Shown: positions 35,620 to 46,567 of the stretch, one piece after another
How positions within the stretch are numbered: position 1 is the first letter of the stretch
Layout: the number at the start of each line of letters is the position of its first letter
Source: Bacillus sp. FJAT-25509
GTDB lineage: Bacteria; Bacillota; Bacilli; Bacillales; Bacillaceae_G
Reading direction: 5' to 3'
NCBI RefSeq assembly: GCF_001420605.1
Contig: NZ_LJIZ01000021.1
Span: 81,856-145,855 of the forward strand
Length of the DNA: 64,000 nucleotides
The notes under the pieces: model-generated
Seen by the model: the letters and a program-made list of their open reading frames with translations, nothing else
Told to the model about the DNA's origin: nothing
The model's database searches: none
Program-made: the position numbers and the translations under genes

Positions 35620-36105
35620 TTAAATATGAAAATCTGATGAAAAAACTTTTTCATAAACTTCTACTTCAATTCCATCTGCATTCGTTTTATTTTCAACATA
35701 TTTAAATCCGTGAGTTTTCCAAAAAGATTTTGCTTGTTGATTAGTAATTAACACGCCTAATCTTAACCGATGAATATTTCTTTTTATAAGTATCTCTTCA
35801 AATAAAATAAATGCGTTTGTTCCAAATCCAAATCCATGGTAATCATTATGGATCATTAAAAGACCTAGCCAAGGAAAACCATCTTTAGGATTTAGTGCTA
35901 AAAAATCAATTAATCCTATATAAGTATCATCTAATTTAATAAAATAAGTTTCTGTTTGGTGTGAAGAAGAATAATATTCCTTCATTAGTTCTTCTTTTGT
36001 TCGCGTTAAACGACCATTCTCCATTAAATTGTAATTTTGATTCGAATTTGTAATTTCTTCAATTACTTCTATTAAGTCAGTTGTAATTCTTTCAAATGTT
36101 ATCAC
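35620..36105 (-). CDS. GNAT-family N-acetyltransferase
   Basis: A 161-residue GNAT protein: central strand and motif A in LGLLMIHNDYHGFGFGTNAFILFEE, then LRLGVLITNQQAKSFWKTHGFKYV typical of motif B. The substrate is unknown. Start ATG at 36105; monocistronic on the minus strand. Confidence 0.75.
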   Translation of the reverse strand: MITFERITTDLIEVIEEITNSNQNYNLMENGRLTRTKEELMKEYYSSSHQTETYFIKLDDTYIGLIDFLALNPKDGFPWLGLLMIHNDYHGFGFGTNAFILFEEILIKRNIHRLRLGVLITNQQAKSFWKTHGFKYVENKTNADGIEVEVYEKVFSSDFHI

Positions 36106-36275
36106 TTTTTTAGTCCTTTCATTGGTATATCAACTATTTGTTTGGAAATAGTAAGTTTGAGCAAATAAATAGAAAATGCTAATTCTCATATGGTATACTT
36201 TCTTTAAAATTATAACAAATTATGTCAAACTACATATTTTACTTATGTAGCTTGCGCAGGTAGGAGGAAAAATAA

Positions 36276-36593
36276 ATGGCAATTGTTAATGCAACAAACG
36301 CAACGTTCGCAGAAGAAACAAAAGAAGGTGTAGTATTAGTTGATTTTTGGGCAACTTGGTGTGGTCCTTGTAAAATGATTGCTCCTGTATTAGAAGAATT
36401 AGCTTCTGAATATGGAGAAAAAGTTAAAATTGTTAAAGTTGATGTTGATGAAAACCAAGAAACAGCAGCTAAATTTGAAGTTATGAGCATTCCATCATTA
36501 TTCGTTCTTAAAGACGGAGAAGTAGTTGAAAAAACTTTAGGTTTCAAACCTAAAGAAGCTTTAGAAGAATTAATTACTCCACATATTGGTTAA
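36276..36593 (+). CDS. trxA: Thioredoxin
   Basis: A 105-residue thioredoxin that reduces protein disulfides via thioredoxin reductase. The active site is WCGPCK in [20 protein letters not shown]; the cis-Pro loop [12 protein letters not shown] and terminal helix are present. ATG 36276 follows taggagga. The position before uvrC resembles B. subtilis trxA-uvrC, though here a marR-MFS pair and an IS element lie in between. Confidence 0.97.
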   Translation: MAIVNATNATFAEETKEGVVLVDFWATWCGPCKMIAPVLEELASEYGEKVKIVKVDVDENQETAAKFEVMSIPSLFVLKDGEVVEKTLGFKPKEALEELITPHIG

Positions 36594-36605
36594 TTATAAT
36601 TTGTA

Positions 36606-36644
36606 AGAAATGCACTCATAATATGAGTGCATTTCTTTTTTTTT
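36606..36644 (+). terminator. trxA terminator
   Basis: Stem agaaatgcactcat (36606-36619) / atgagtgcatttct (36623-36636) followed by a long T-run. Confidence 0.93.
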
Positions 36645-36818
36645 GCATTTTTAACTAAAAAAGTCTTGGCTGAAACAATCTATTTAAAACCTATTCCTTA
36701 AGCCAATGTAAATGTTTTCATTATAATTAGCAATTTTCTCAATTAGAGTAATGTTAAAAATTTCTAATGTAAATTAGATTGACTATTTTTCTGTCACGTT
36801 TTATATTTAATAAGCATT

Positions 36819-36842
36819 AATATTTAACATACATTAAATATT
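36819..36842. promoter_or_regulatory. Probable MarR operator
   Basis: A perfect 9-bp inverted repeat AATATTTAA (36819-36827) / TTAAATATT (36834-36842) lies 35 bp before the marR start. Its size and placement are typical for an autoregulated MarR-type operon. Confidence 0.6.
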
Positions 36843-36876
36843 TATTTGGATTAATTGTTAAAGGAGGTTAACTTTC

Positions 36877-39026
<2,150 letters not shown>

Positions 39027-39049
39027 TTTCTGAAGCTACAATAAAAGTG

Positions 39050-39060
39050 AAAACCATCCA
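39050..39060 (+). terminator. Left arm of the IS-split MFS terminator
   Basis: aaaaccatcca here pairs with tggatggtttt at 40513-40523, beyond the IS element. Without the IS and one target duplicate they would form an 11-bp stem with an 8-nt loop and a T-tract, a typical terminator. Confidence 0.7.
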
Positions 39061-39073
39061 GAATTATTGAAGT

Positions 39074-39115
39074 GCACCCCAAATGTTAGACACGACTAAC
39101 ATTTGGAGGTGCATT
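39074..39115 (+). promoter_or_regulatory. IS left-end hairpin covering the orfA ribosome binding site
   Basis: An inverted repeat built on caaatgttag / ctaacatttg, extended outward by gcacc / ggtgc, encloses the orfA site ggaggtg just before ATG 39120. A read-through transcript would fold and hide the site, limiting transposase made from outside promoters. Confidence 0.65.
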
Positions 39116-39119
39116 TTTT

Positions 39120-39626
39120 ATGACTAAATTTACTACTGAACATAAATTAGCGGTAGTTATGCGTTATTTAGAAGGTAAGGAAAGTTTTCGTTCTATTGGT
39201 AAGTTATTTGGAACGTCCCATGCTGAAGTGAGAAACTGGGTAGCTCAATATAAGGAAAATGGGATTAATGGCTTGCTTAAAAAGTCATATACAAGTTATT
39301 CGGTACAGTTTAAACTAAACGTATTAAAGTATATGAATGACCACGGGACGTCACCGAATGAAGCAACTGCAATTTTCAATATTCCTTCCCCTAGAACGAT
39401 TCGAAAATGGAGGACTCAATTTGAAACACAAGGACAAGACGCCCTAGAATCAAAGAAAAAGGGGCGATCTTCCATGAAAAAAGAAACAAAGAAAACAACT
39501 CCACTTAAAGGATCAGTAGAAGAGCTTCAAGCTGAAATAGAACGTTTGCGCATGGAAAATGCGTATCTAAAAAAGTTGAATGCCTTAGTTCAAAACAAGG
39601 AAAAATCACGAAACAAGACAAAGTAA
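39120..39626 (+). CDS. IS3-family transposase OrfA
   Basis: A 168-residue DNA-binding component with two helix-turn-helix units (FRSIGKLFGTSHAEVRNWV and ATAIFNIPSPRTIRKWR) and a C-terminal leucine-zipper-like helix (VEELQAEIERLRMENAYLKKLNALVQ). It ends in a frame overlapping OrfB. At 39601-39605 an A5 run (ggaaaaatc) would allow a -1 shift to continue as the OrfAB fusion transposase. Confidence 0.92.
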   Translation: MTKFTTEHKLAVVMRYLEGKESFRSIGKLFGTSHAEVRNWVAQYKENGINGLLKKSYTSYSVQFKLNVLKYMNDHGTSPNEATAIFNIPSPRTIRKWRTQFETQGQDALESKKKGRSSMKKETKKTTPLKGSVEELQAEIERLRMENAYLKKLNALVQNKEKSRNKTK

Positions 39627-40471
39627 AAGTTGTCTGTGAATTAAGGCATGAGTTTTCGTTAAAAGAACTTCTACTGCTCGCCAGTATTCCGCGTAGTACG
39701 TACTATTATTGGATGAAAAATCTAGAACGTCCTGATCCAGACACTGAGATAAAAGTAATGATAAAAGAAATTTATGAGGAACATGAAGGTCGTTATGGCT
39801 ATCGTAAAATTCGAGACGAGCTTACGAATCGTGGTTATAAAATAAATCATAAAAAAGTTCAACGACTCATGAAAGTACTAGGGATAAAATCACTTGTAAA
39901 GGTAAAGAAATATCGCTCTTACAAAGGTGAAGTGGGTAAGGTTGCGCCTAATATTTTAGATAGAAATTTCCAAGCAGATAAACCAAATGAGAAATGGGTT
40001 ACAGATATTACTGAATTTAAATTATTTGGAGAAAAGCTATATTTTTCACCTATGTTGGACTTATATAACGGTGAAATAATTGCTTATACAATTGGTTCAC
40101 GTCCAACTTATTCACTTGTATCAACTATGTTAGAACAGTCTCTTGAACGTTTAACAGATTCCGATATACTACTAATTCATTCAGACCAAGGCTGGCACTA
40201 TCAAATGGAAAAATATCGTACTACCTTAATTAAACGTGGTATCACGCAGAGTATGTCACGAAAAGGAAACTGTTACGATAACGCAGTAATAGAAAGTTTC
40301 TTTAGTATCATGAAATCTGAACTACTTTATCTAAAAGAATTTAACAGTGTTGAACACTTTAAACAAGAACTAGCTAAATATATAGATTACTACAATAACA
40401 AACGAATTAAGGCAAAATTAAAAGGCATGAGCCCAGTAAAATACCGAGTTCATGCCCAACAAGCTGCCTAA
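39605..40471 (+). CDS. IS3-family transposase OrfB (integrase domain, frameshift-expressed)
   Basis: An rve/DDE integrase domain read in the -1 frame relative to OrfA. After an HTH_21-like helix region (HEGRYGYRKIRDEL), the three catalytic acids are visible: Asp in EKWVTDITEF, Asp in LLIHSDQGWHY and Glu in NAVIESFFSIMK. No ATG occurs before 39713, which supports expression by frameshift from OrfA rather than independent initiation. The length is normal for IS150-like elements, with no internal stop. Confidence 0.9.
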   Translation: MTKQDKVKVVCELRHEFSLKELLLLASIPRSTYYYWMKNLERPDPDTEIKVMIKEIYEEHEGRYGYRKIRDELTNRGYKINHKKVQRLMKVLGIKSLVKVKKYRSYKGEVGKVAPNILDRNFQADKPNEKWVTDITEFKLFGEKLYFSPMLDLYNGEIIAYTIGSRPTYSLVSTMLEQSLERLTDSDILLIHSDQGWHYQMEKYRTTLIKRGITQSMSRKGNCYDNAVIESFFSIMKSELLYLKEFNSVEHFKQELAKYIDYYNNKRIKAKLKGMSPVKYRVHAQQAA

Positions 40472-40512
40472 TTGAAGTAACCAGTCTAACTTTATGGGGT
40501 CACTACATTATT

Positions 40513-40530
40513 TGGATGGTTTTTATTTTG
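40513..40530 (+). terminator. Right arm and T-tract of the IS-split MFS terminator
   Basis: tggatggtttttattttg. Pairs with 39050-39060 on the other side of the IS. Confidence 0.65.
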
Positions 40531-40607
40531 TGTAGTGTGAGGATGTACGAAAAAAAAAGAAAGGTTTCATAAAAAGTTTCCCTTTTTAGGAACACCCTCA
40601 TTATTTT

Positions 40608-41039
40608 TTAAATAGCCATGGATACTTTTTCTTTTCTTTTTCTCATTTTTCGTTTATTACTCCACAAGATCCAAGATAAAGCTAATCCTGTTCCAGTAAG
40701 GATAAAAAGACCGATACCACTTATTAGACCAATTATGCCGGTATGTAAGCTTTTCACTGAAAATGCAGACTGCTCAGGTCTTTTTCCAAAATTTTGAAAT
40801 GGGGTTTGAGTATTGTCACCACTTTGTCCATTTTGTTGGGTTGTGTTTTGATCGCTATTTTGAGATTGTTGGTTACCGTTAAATTGACCACCCGATGGAA
40901 ACTGACCTTGCATTGAAAATCTTCCTTTTTCTTCGCCACCTTTATTGAAATACAGAATAATACCTGTAGTAGATTCGATTAGTAGGAAAACTGAAACAAT
41001 CACACCAATCCAAAAATGAACTACTCTTACTTTTTTCAT
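40608..41039 (-). CDS. PepSY-associated TM-domain protein
   Basis: A 143-residue protein. The first helix (RVVHFWIGVIVSVFLLIESTTGIILYF) has the signature of the PepSY-associated transmembrane family. A Gln/Asn/Gly-rich external linker of about 55 residues follows, then a second helix (LISGIGLFILTGTGLALSWILW) and a basic tail. The repeated FxxGxxxGxFLLxxxxTG-type helix pairs anchor PepSY proteins, some linked to iron/heme reduction. No PepSY domain itself is present. Monocistronic, minus strand. Confidence 0.7.
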   Translation of the reverse strand: MKKVRVVHFWIGVIVSVFLLIESTTGIILYFNKGGEEKGRFSMQGQFPSGGQFNGNQQSQNSDQNTTQQNGQSGDNTQTPFQNFGKRPEQSAFSVKSLHTGIIGLISGIGLFILTGTGLALSWILWSNKRKMRKRKEKVSMAI

Positions 41040-41185
41040 TTTGACATTGCTCCTTTTCTTCTTTTGATGAAATTAAAGTTACAATAGAAAGCTTAATTTT
41101 TACTTAATATCATTAAAGTATTTTCAGTTTTTGAATGTGGGGATTATAATATTAGTGTACAATTGCACGAAAGAGGTGAGAGGAA

Positions 41186-42961
41186 ATGGACAATCACTTA
41201 AAAGAAAAATTAGCGCTTCTACCAGATCAGCCTGGTTGCTATTTAATGAAAGATATTCAAGGGACGATCATTTACGTAGGAAAAGCTAAAGTATTAAAAA
41301 ATAGGGTTAGATCTTATTTCACGGGATCCCATGATGGTAAAACCTACCGATTAGTTCAAGAGATAACTGATTTTGAATATATTGTTACTTCTTCAAATAT
41401 GGAAGCATTAATTCTAGAGATGAATTTAATTAAGAAATATGATCCGAAATATAACATCATGTTGAAGGATGATAAATCATACCCCTTTATTAAAATAACT
41501 GCTGAAAAACATCCTCGCTTATTGATTACGCGAAATGTAAAAAAAGATAAAGGAAAATATTTTGGCCCATTCCCTAATGCTACTGCCGCTAATGAAACAA
41601 AAAAATTATTAGATCGTTTATATCCATTACGAAAATGTACTTCAATACCAGATAAAGTTTGTTTATATTATCATATTGGTCAATGTCTTGCGCCTTGCGT
41701 AAAAGAAGTAACTGATGATCAAAATCAAGAGATAGTTACTGAAATTGTCCGTTTTCTAAACGGAGGGGAAGACCAAATACGAAAAGAGTTAGAGGCAAAA
41801 ATGCTTGCGGCATCTGAACAATTAGATTTCGAGCGCGCGAAAGAGTATCGAGACCAAATTGTATCAATTGAAGCCACTATGGAAAAGCAGAAAATGATGA
41901 GTAGTGATTTAGTAGATCGAGATGTATTTGGATATGCGGTTGACAAGGGATGGATGTGTGTTCAAGTATTTTTTGTTCGAAGAGGAAAATTAATTGAGCG
42001 AGATGTATCATATTTTCCAATTTACGATGAACCAGAGGAAGAGTTCCTATCATTTATTGGGCAATTTTATGAAAAACCACATAATATAAAACCAAAAGAA
42101 ATTTTTGTACCAGATAAAGTTGATACAGAAATTTTAAAAGATTTATTAAAAATCCCTGTATTCCAACCAAAAAGAGGCCAAAAAAAGGAACTTGTTGTAT
42201 TAGCAAATAAAAATGCCAAAATTGGACTCGGAGAGAAATTTAAATTAATCGAGCGAGATGAAGAAAGAACAGTTAAAGCAATCGAAAAACTAGGGGATAT
42301 TTTAAATATTGAAACTCCGTATCGAATTGAAGCATTTGATAATTCAAATATTCAAGGAACAAATCCTGTTTCAGCTATGGTTGTCTTTATAGACGGTAAA
42401 CCTTCAAAAAAAGATTACCGCAAATATAAAATCAAAACTGTTGTAGGACCCGACGATTATGATTCAATGCGTGAGGTAGTACGTAGAAGATATTCAAGAG
42501 CATTAAAAGAGAATTTACCTTTACCGAACTTGATAATTGTGGATGGTGGGAAAGGACATCTAGCTGCTGTGGAAGATGTACTTCAAAATGAGTTAGGTTT
42601 ATTCATCCCAACAGCTGGACTTGTTAAAGATGAGAAGCACCGCACTTCAGAGTTATTAATAGGACAACCACCTCAAATTGTCCAACTTGGTAGACAAAGC
42701 CAAGAATTCTTTTTATTACAAAGAATTCAAGACGAAGTACACAGATTTGCGATTGAATTCTATCGTCAACTCCATAGTAAATCAATGGTTCAATCTGCTT
42801 TAGATGGCATAGCTGGTGTTGGTGGTACAAGAAAGAAAGCATTGCTTAAACATTTTGGATCAGTCAAAAAAATAAAAGAAGCTTCAGTCGATGAATTAAT
42901 GGCAGCTAAAATGCCCAAAAATGTGGCAGAAGAGATTTATCAGCATTTCCATAAAGAGTGA
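41186..42961 (+). CDS. uvrC: Excinuclease ABC subunit C
   Basis: A 591-residue nucleotide-excision-repair nuclease that makes both incisions with UvrA and UvrB. It has an N-terminal GIY-YIG domain ([25 protein letters not shown]), a UvrB-binding UVR motif around residues 195-230 ([13 protein letters not shown]), the RNase H-like C-terminal nuclease ([31 protein letters not shown]) and final HhH repeats ([20 protein letters not shown]). ATG 41186 has agaggtgagagg upstream. Gene order uvrC-lysC-yslB-sdh is as in B. subtilis. Confidence 0.96.
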   Translation: MDNHLKEKLALLPDQPGCYLMKDIQGTIIYVGKAKVLKNRVRSYFTGSHDGKTYRLVQEITDFEYIVTSSNMEALILEMNLIKKYDPKYNIMLKDDKSYPFIKITAEKHPRLLITRNVKKDKGKYFGPFPNATAANETKKLLDRLYPLRKCTSIPDKVCLYYHIGQCLAPCVKEVTDDQNQEIVTEIVRFLNGGEDQIRKELEAKMLAASEQLDFERAKEYRDQIVSIEATMEKQKMMSSDLVDRDVFGYAVDKGWMCVQVFFVRRGKLIERDVSYFPIYDEPEEEFLSFIGQFYEKPHNIKPKEIFVPDKVDTEILKDLLKIPVFQPKRGQKKELVVLANKNAKIGLGEKFKLIERDEERTVKAIEKLGDILNIETPYRIEAFDNSNIQGTNPVSAMVVFIDGKPSKKDYRKYKIKTVVGPDDYDSMREVVRRRYSRALKENLPLPNLIIVDGGKGHLAAVEDVLQNELGLFIPTAGLVKDEKHRTSELLIGQPPQIVQLGRQSQEFFLLQRIQDEVHRFAIEFYRQLHSKSMVQSALDGIAGVGGTRKKALLKHFGSVKKIKEASVDELMAAKMPKNVAEEIYQHFHKE

Positions 42962-42983
42962 CAGAGTTACCAAAAATTTTATC

Positions 42984-43012
42984 TTGACACTATTTTCAAA
43001 ATAATTTATATT
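42984..43012 (+). promoter_or_regulatory. lysC promoter
   Basis: TTGACA (42984-42989), 17-bp spacer, TATATT (43007-43012), just before the lysine riboswitch. Confidence 0.75.
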
Positions 43013-43029
43013 TTAGTTAAAATTAAATG

Positions 43030-43277
43030 ATTTTCTCTCGTAATAGAGGTGCAAAACTTAAGAGTATGCTGTCATAGACGTGTGGCGTTGTGATGGACAG
43101 TTGAAAGGAAGTTTTGCCGAAATAAAATGAATCCACAATTCATTTTGTTGGGACTGCATTTAAGAAATGTAGTACTGTCGCATAATAATTATGCGGGGAG
43201 CTATTGAAGAGATGTTGATGATTTGTCTATTTTATTTTGTAAATTAGGCGCGTGAACATTGCTTCACGCGCTTTTTT
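43030..43277 (+). promoter_or_regulatory. Lysine riboswitch (L box) with terminator
   Basis: The aptamer starts ttctctcgtaatagaggtgc, with the conserved aggtgc and aagagtatg blocks, the gtgatggac region and the closing ggggagctattgaagag. An intrinsic terminator follows: gcgcgtgaa (43248-43256) / ttcacgcgc (43263-43271) plus T-run. Lysine binding should terminate transcription before lysC. It fills the 353-bp gap between uvrC and lysC. Confidence 0.93.
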
Positions 43278-43314
43278 GTATTCTTTTTTAAGTAAACAGG
43301 TGAGGATGAGAAAA

Positions 43315-44556
43315 ATGGGAATTATTGTTCAGAAATTCGGTGGTACTTCAGTAGGCTCAATTGAACGAATTCAGCATGTTGCTGAAACAGTAACCAAATC
43401 ATATAAAGAAGGAAACCAAGTAGTTACAGTTGTATCTGCGATGGGACATCATACAGACGAACTAGTTAGTTTAGCAGCTCAAATTAGTCCACAAAACAGT
43501 AAACGTGAATTAGATATGTTACTTACTACAGGGGAACAAGTTTCGATTTCTTTACTAGCAATGGCAATCCAAGCAAAAGGTTTTAAAGCAATTTCACTAA
43601 CAGGTTGGCAAGCTGGAATTCAAACTGAACCTGTCCATGGTAATGCGCGTATAGATACAATTCATACAGAAAGAATTCAACAATTACTTGATGAAGGATA
43701 TATCGTAATTGTTGCTGGTTTCCAAGGTTTAAGTGACAACAATGAAATTACGACATTAGGTCGTGGAGGTTCAGATACAACAGCAGTAGCATTGGCTGCG
43801 AGCTTAAATGCAGAACGTTGTGATATTTATACGGACGTATTAGGGGTTTATACTACGGATCCAAGAGTTGAACCAAGTGCATCTAAATTAAGCCATGTCT
43901 CTTATGATGAAATGTTAGAGCTTGCAGCTTTAGGAGCAGCAGTTTTACATCCAAGAGCAGTAGAATTCGCAAAAAATTATAATTTAATTATTCAAGTTCG
44001 TTCAAGTCAACATGATGAAATCGGTACATTTATTGGGGAGGAAACACAAATGGAACAACAATCAGTCGTAAGAGGAATCGCATTCGAATCTAATGTAACA
44101 AGGATGACTTTAAATGGTTTAAATAACCATGTTGATTTATTACCTAAAATTTTTACTTTACTAGCAAGTGAAGGTATTGATGTTGATATAATTATCCAAA
44201 GTGTAACATCAGATAACTTAGTAAATCTTTCATTCTCGATCAAATCTGAAAATATGATGGAAGCAATAACGCTTCTAGAATCGAAGAAAGAATTTTTAGG
44301 ATACCGTTCATTTGATTTTGAAAGTGAACTTGCTAAAGTTTCAATTGTAGGTAGTGGAATGGTTTCGAATCCAGGAGTTGCTGCAAAAATGTTTAAATTT
44401 TTAGCTGAAAGTGAAATTCCTGTAAAAATGGTAAGCACTTCTGAAATTAAAGTATCAACAGTGGTACCAAAATCAAAATTACAAGAAGCAGTTCATGCTC
44501 TTCATAAAGGATATGAATTAGATCGTATTAATGAAGAAGTAGTAGTAGAAAACTAA
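43315..44556 (+). CDS. lysC: Lysine-sensitive aspartokinase II, alpha subunit
   Basis: A 413-residue kinase that phosphorylates aspartate, the entry to lysine, threonine, methionine and diaminopimelate synthesis. It has KFGGTSVGSIERI, the TTGEQVSISLLAMA block, GRGGSDTTAVALAA, and two C-terminal ACT domains (about residues 260-400). The longer in-frame start at 43252 lies inside the riboswitch terminator, so ATG 43315 with aggtgagg upstream is used. An internal start at 44050 probably yields the beta subunit. Confidence 0.95.
   Translation: MGIIVQKFGGTSVGSIERIQHVAETVTKSYKEGNQVVTVVSAMGHHTDELVSLAAQISPQNSKRELDMLLTTGEQVSISLLAMAIQAKGFKAISLTGWQAGIQTEPVHGNARIDTIHTERIQQLLDEGYIVIVAGFQGLSDNNEITTLGRGGSDTTAVALAASLNAERCDIYTDVLGVYTTDPRVEPSASKLSHVSYDEMLELAALGAAVLHPRAVEFAKNYNLIIQVRSSQHDEIGTFIGEETQMEQQSVVRGIAFESNVTRMTLNGLNNHVDLLPKIFTLLASEGIDVDIIIQSVTSDNLVNLSFSIKSENMMEAITLLESKKEFLGYRSFDFESELAKVSIVGSGMVSNPGVAAKMFKFLAESEIPVKMVSTSEIKVSTVVPKSKLQEAVHALHKGYELDRINEEVVVEN
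44050..44556 (+). CDS. Aspartokinase II beta subunit (internal start within lysC)
   Basis: Inside lysC, ggggagg (44035-44041) lies 8 nt before the in-frame ATG 44050. This would make a 168-residue protein consisting of the two ACT regulatory domains (MEQQSVVRGIAFE onward). B. subtilis aspartokinase II is known to be built of such nested alpha and beta chains. Confidence 0.75.
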   Translation: MEQQSVVRGIAFESNVTRMTLNGLNNHVDLLPKIFTLLASEGIDVDIIIQSVTSDNLVNLSFSIKSENMMEAITLLESKKEFLGYRSFDFESELAKVSIVGSGMVSNPGVAAKMFKFLAESEIPVKMVSTSEIKVSTVVPKSKLQEAVHALHKGYELDRINEEVVVEN

Positions 44557-44566
44557 ATATTTTAAT

Positions 44567-44689
44567 AAACCCTTTTAGGTGTACAAATTCTTATATATAG
44601 GCTTTGAAATATTGATTTTATCAATATTCATCACGTTCAGAGTTACTGAGCCGTATAGTATAGAGATGGAGCTTAAAAGGGTTTTTTAT
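44567..44689 (+). ncRNA. Candidate structured RNA or complex terminator after lysC
   Basis: An outer stem aaaccctttta (44567-44577) / taaaagggttt (44676-44686) closes a ~98-nt multi-branched region and is followed by a T-run. Inside are a perfect hairpin aatattgat-ttt-atcaatatt and a possible middle helix (tata-ggct / agcc-gtata). Simple terminators rarely have such a long structured loop. It could be the 3' end of the lysC transcript or a small RNA. No known family recognised. Confidence 0.5.
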
Positions 44690-44781
44690 TCGTTAAGCGA
44701 ATAAATTATATAAAGATTCTGTAAATTTAAAATAAGTAAGGCGAACGGCTAAATGGTAATTAAAAGAAGGAGGTATTAATA

Positions 44782-44976
44782 ATGAGGCATAGTTTAATTG
44801 CCTACGGATATGGAGAAATTGTGCTACAGTTCGTTCTATTAATACTCGCCATTTTGTTTTTTGTTTGTATATGTTTATTCTTGTTAAATTCTATTATTAA
44901 AGGAGTTAAAAGAAACAAGAATTTTGAGGTAATTAGAAGGCAGGATCAAAGTAATGAAAAGAAAGAGAAGGGGTAG
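44782..44976 (+). CDS. Small single-pass membrane protein (possibly DUF4083-like)
   Basis: A 64-residue protein. After MRHSLIAYGYGE comes a strongly hydrophobic helix (IVLQFVLLILAILFFVCICLFLL), then a basic, polar cytoplasmic tail. Size and composition resemble small DUF4083-type membrane proteins of bacilli, but that is a weak resemblance. Strong ribosome binding site agaaggaggt before ATG 44782. Confidence 0.6.
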   Translation: MRHSLIAYGYGEIVLQFVLLILAILFFVCICLFLLNSIIKGVKRNKNFEVIRRQDQSNEKKEKG

Positions 44977-45131
44977 GAAATGAAAGATGATATCATGTCC
45001 TTAACTGAACTATTCTTAAATTAAAGTAAAAATTGAACTTGATCATTTATTTATAAATACTCAATTTATAAACTAGTTGTACCTGTATTTGAACTTATAA
45101 TTCAATATTTCAAGAAAAAATCATTCAAATG

Positions 45132-45168
45132 AAAACACCACAAGGGACTTAAACCTTGTGGTGATTTT
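45132..45168. terminator. Terminator of yslB
   Basis: Stem aaaacaccacaagg (45132-45145) / ccttgtggtgatttt (45154-45168); works on the minus strand for yslB and could act on the + strand too. Confidence 0.85.
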
Positions 45169-45172
45169 CATT

Positions 45173-45619
45173 TTATCTCCTTGTAATAGGATCCTTTAAA
45201 TCCCATTTTACTTGGAACTTTACTTTGTCGCCTCTTTTGCTTTGCTCTTCATACGTTTCAGCTATAACATCGATTTGCTGTTGAATTTGCATCGCTAGAA
45301 ATCCAGCTTCTAATTGGTAGGATACGTTCTTTTTTTGTTGATTTCTGTATGTAATTAATTCAGAAGATAGAGTTAAATGAACTTCTTGCTTCTTTTCTTC
45401 TTCTACAGTAAGAGTACCCCAACCAGCCTGATCAAAAAATTCTATAATTTCTTCAAAGGTTGCTAAAGGATATTTTCTGGCAATCATTTTACCCGCCCAA
45501 TATAAAATATCATTTTGCTCTTTTCCTAATAAATCATTCAATAAGTCGTTACGTATTAGCTCATAGCCAAAACCAGAAATATTTCCCGGAATATTTAAAT
45601 CTTCAATGCCGTTCGTCAT
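45173..45619 (-). CDS. yslB: YslB, DUF2507 protein
   Basis: A 148-residue soluble protein matching B. subtilis YslB in length and in its location between lysC and sdhC. It starts IEDLNIPGNISGFGYELIRN and carries LGKEQNDILYWAGKMIARKYP, and GWGTLTVEEEKKQE. The fold resembles heme-NO/4-vinyl-reductase-like V4R domains in some family descriptions, but no ligand is known. Minus strand, divergent from sdhC. Confidence 0.88.
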   Translation of the reverse strand: MTNGIEDLNIPGNISGFGYELIRNDLLNDLLGKEQNDILYWAGKMIARKYPLATFEEIIEFFDQAGWGTLTVEEEKKQEVHLTLSSELITYRNQQKKNVSYQLEAGFLAMQIQQQIDVIAETYEEQSKRGDKVKFQVKWDLKDPITRR

Positions 45620-45766
45620 GGTCGGATAACTCTCCCTTTCCTAAAAAACATGTTTTTATTATATACAATATTTAATAGTAAAAACAATAATTCGACACTT
45701 GTAGATTACAAGGATTACCAATTTAAATGAGAAGTTTTTTCAGTAAAGAAAAATGTACGCGTTTTC

Positions 45767-45795
45767 TTGACCTGCTATATTATCAGGAGTAAAAT
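45767..45795 (+). promoter_or_regulatory. sdhCAB promoter
   Basis: TTGACC (45767-45772), 17-bp spacer, TAAAAT (45790-45795). The untranslated leader to sdhC would be about 120 nt, long enough for post-transcriptional control such as by an iron-sparing sRNA. Confidence 0.7.
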
Positions 45796-45919
45796 GGGTT
45801 GTAGATAAATGTCATAAAAATTTCGACTTTTTATGCGTCTTACTTATTTATTCTATTTTTTTAGAATAATAGAGGAGTTAAATTTTCATGTGCACAAACT
45901 AAAGGGGGCAGGGGTTTAC

Positions 45920-46555
45920 ATGAGCAACAAGAATGGAAGGGAGTTTTTCTTTAGAAAACTTCATTCATTGCTAGGAGTTATTCCGGTTGGAATCTTTTTA
46001 ACACAGCACTTAGTTGTCAATCATTTTGCGACAAATGGAGCATCATCGTTCAACAAGGCTGCTGAATTTATGGCGAACTTACCATTTCGCTATTTTTTAG
46101 AAGTTTTTGTCATTTTCTTACCAATTTTATACCATGCAATTTACGGACTATACATTGCGTTCACAGGAACTAGCAATGTTAAAAATTATGGATACTTACG
46201 TAACTGGTTATATTTATTCCAACGTATTTCTGGTGTAATTACTTTAATTTTTATTACTTGGCACGTATGGCAAACACGTATCGCTGCTCAACTAGGAGCA
46301 ACGGTTGATTATAATATGATGGCTGATATTTTTCATTCAAAATTTATGTTAGTTTTCTATATAGTAGGTGTTATTTCAACAATATTCCACTTTGCTAATG
46401 GATTATGGTCTTTCTTCGTATCTTGGGGAATTACTGTAACACCTAGATCACAACGTATTTCAACATATGTTACATTAGGTATTTTCGTTGTATTATCATT
46501 CGTTGGATTAACTGCTATCTTTGCATTCATTGATCCACAACTAGCGAATTTGTAA
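45920..46555 (+). CDS. sdhC: Succinate dehydrogenase cytochrome b558 subunit
   Basis: A 211-residue di-heme membrane anchor of respiratory complex II. Five helices are predicted, and four His positions typical of heme ligation are visible in KLHSLLG, LYHAIYG, TWHVWQT and IFHFANG. ATG 45920 is preferred: aaaggggg precedes it, and it gives the expected length; upstream in-frame starts extend into the leader. The operon order sdhC-sdhA-sdhB is conserved. Confidence 0.93.
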   Translation: MSNKNGREFFFRKLHSLLGVIPVGIFLTQHLVVNHFATNGASSFNKAAEFMANLPFRYFLEVFVIFLPILYHAIYGLYIAFTGTSNVKNYGYLRNWLYLFQRISGVITLIFITWHVWQTRIAAQLGATVDYNMMADIFHSKFMLVFYIVGVISTIFHFANGLWSFFVSWGITVTPRSQRISTYVTLGIFVVLSFVGLTAIFAFIDPQLANL

Positions 46556-46567
46556 GGAGAGAGAGTC

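Larger units (their letters stand above)
39069..40507 (+). mobile_element. IS3-family (IS150-like) insertion sequence
   Basis: 1439 bp. The ends start TG and finish CA. The left end TGAAGTGCACCCC...GTTAGAC and the right end, read inward, TGTAGTGACCCC...GTTAGAC form an imperfect inverted repeat of about 24 bp. Both sides carry TTAT (39065-39068 and 40508-40511), a 4-bp target duplication. Two overlapping frames encode the transposase. All expected parts are intact, so it may be active. Confidence 0.92.

Noticed and set aside
39069-40507. Prophage or integrative element
   Set aside because: Only a two-frame IS3 transposase with terminal inverted repeats is present; no phage, integrase-recombinase or conjugation genes.
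44980-45024. 14-codon frame starting at ATG 44980
   Set aside because: Very short, weak purine stretch only and no supporting context.
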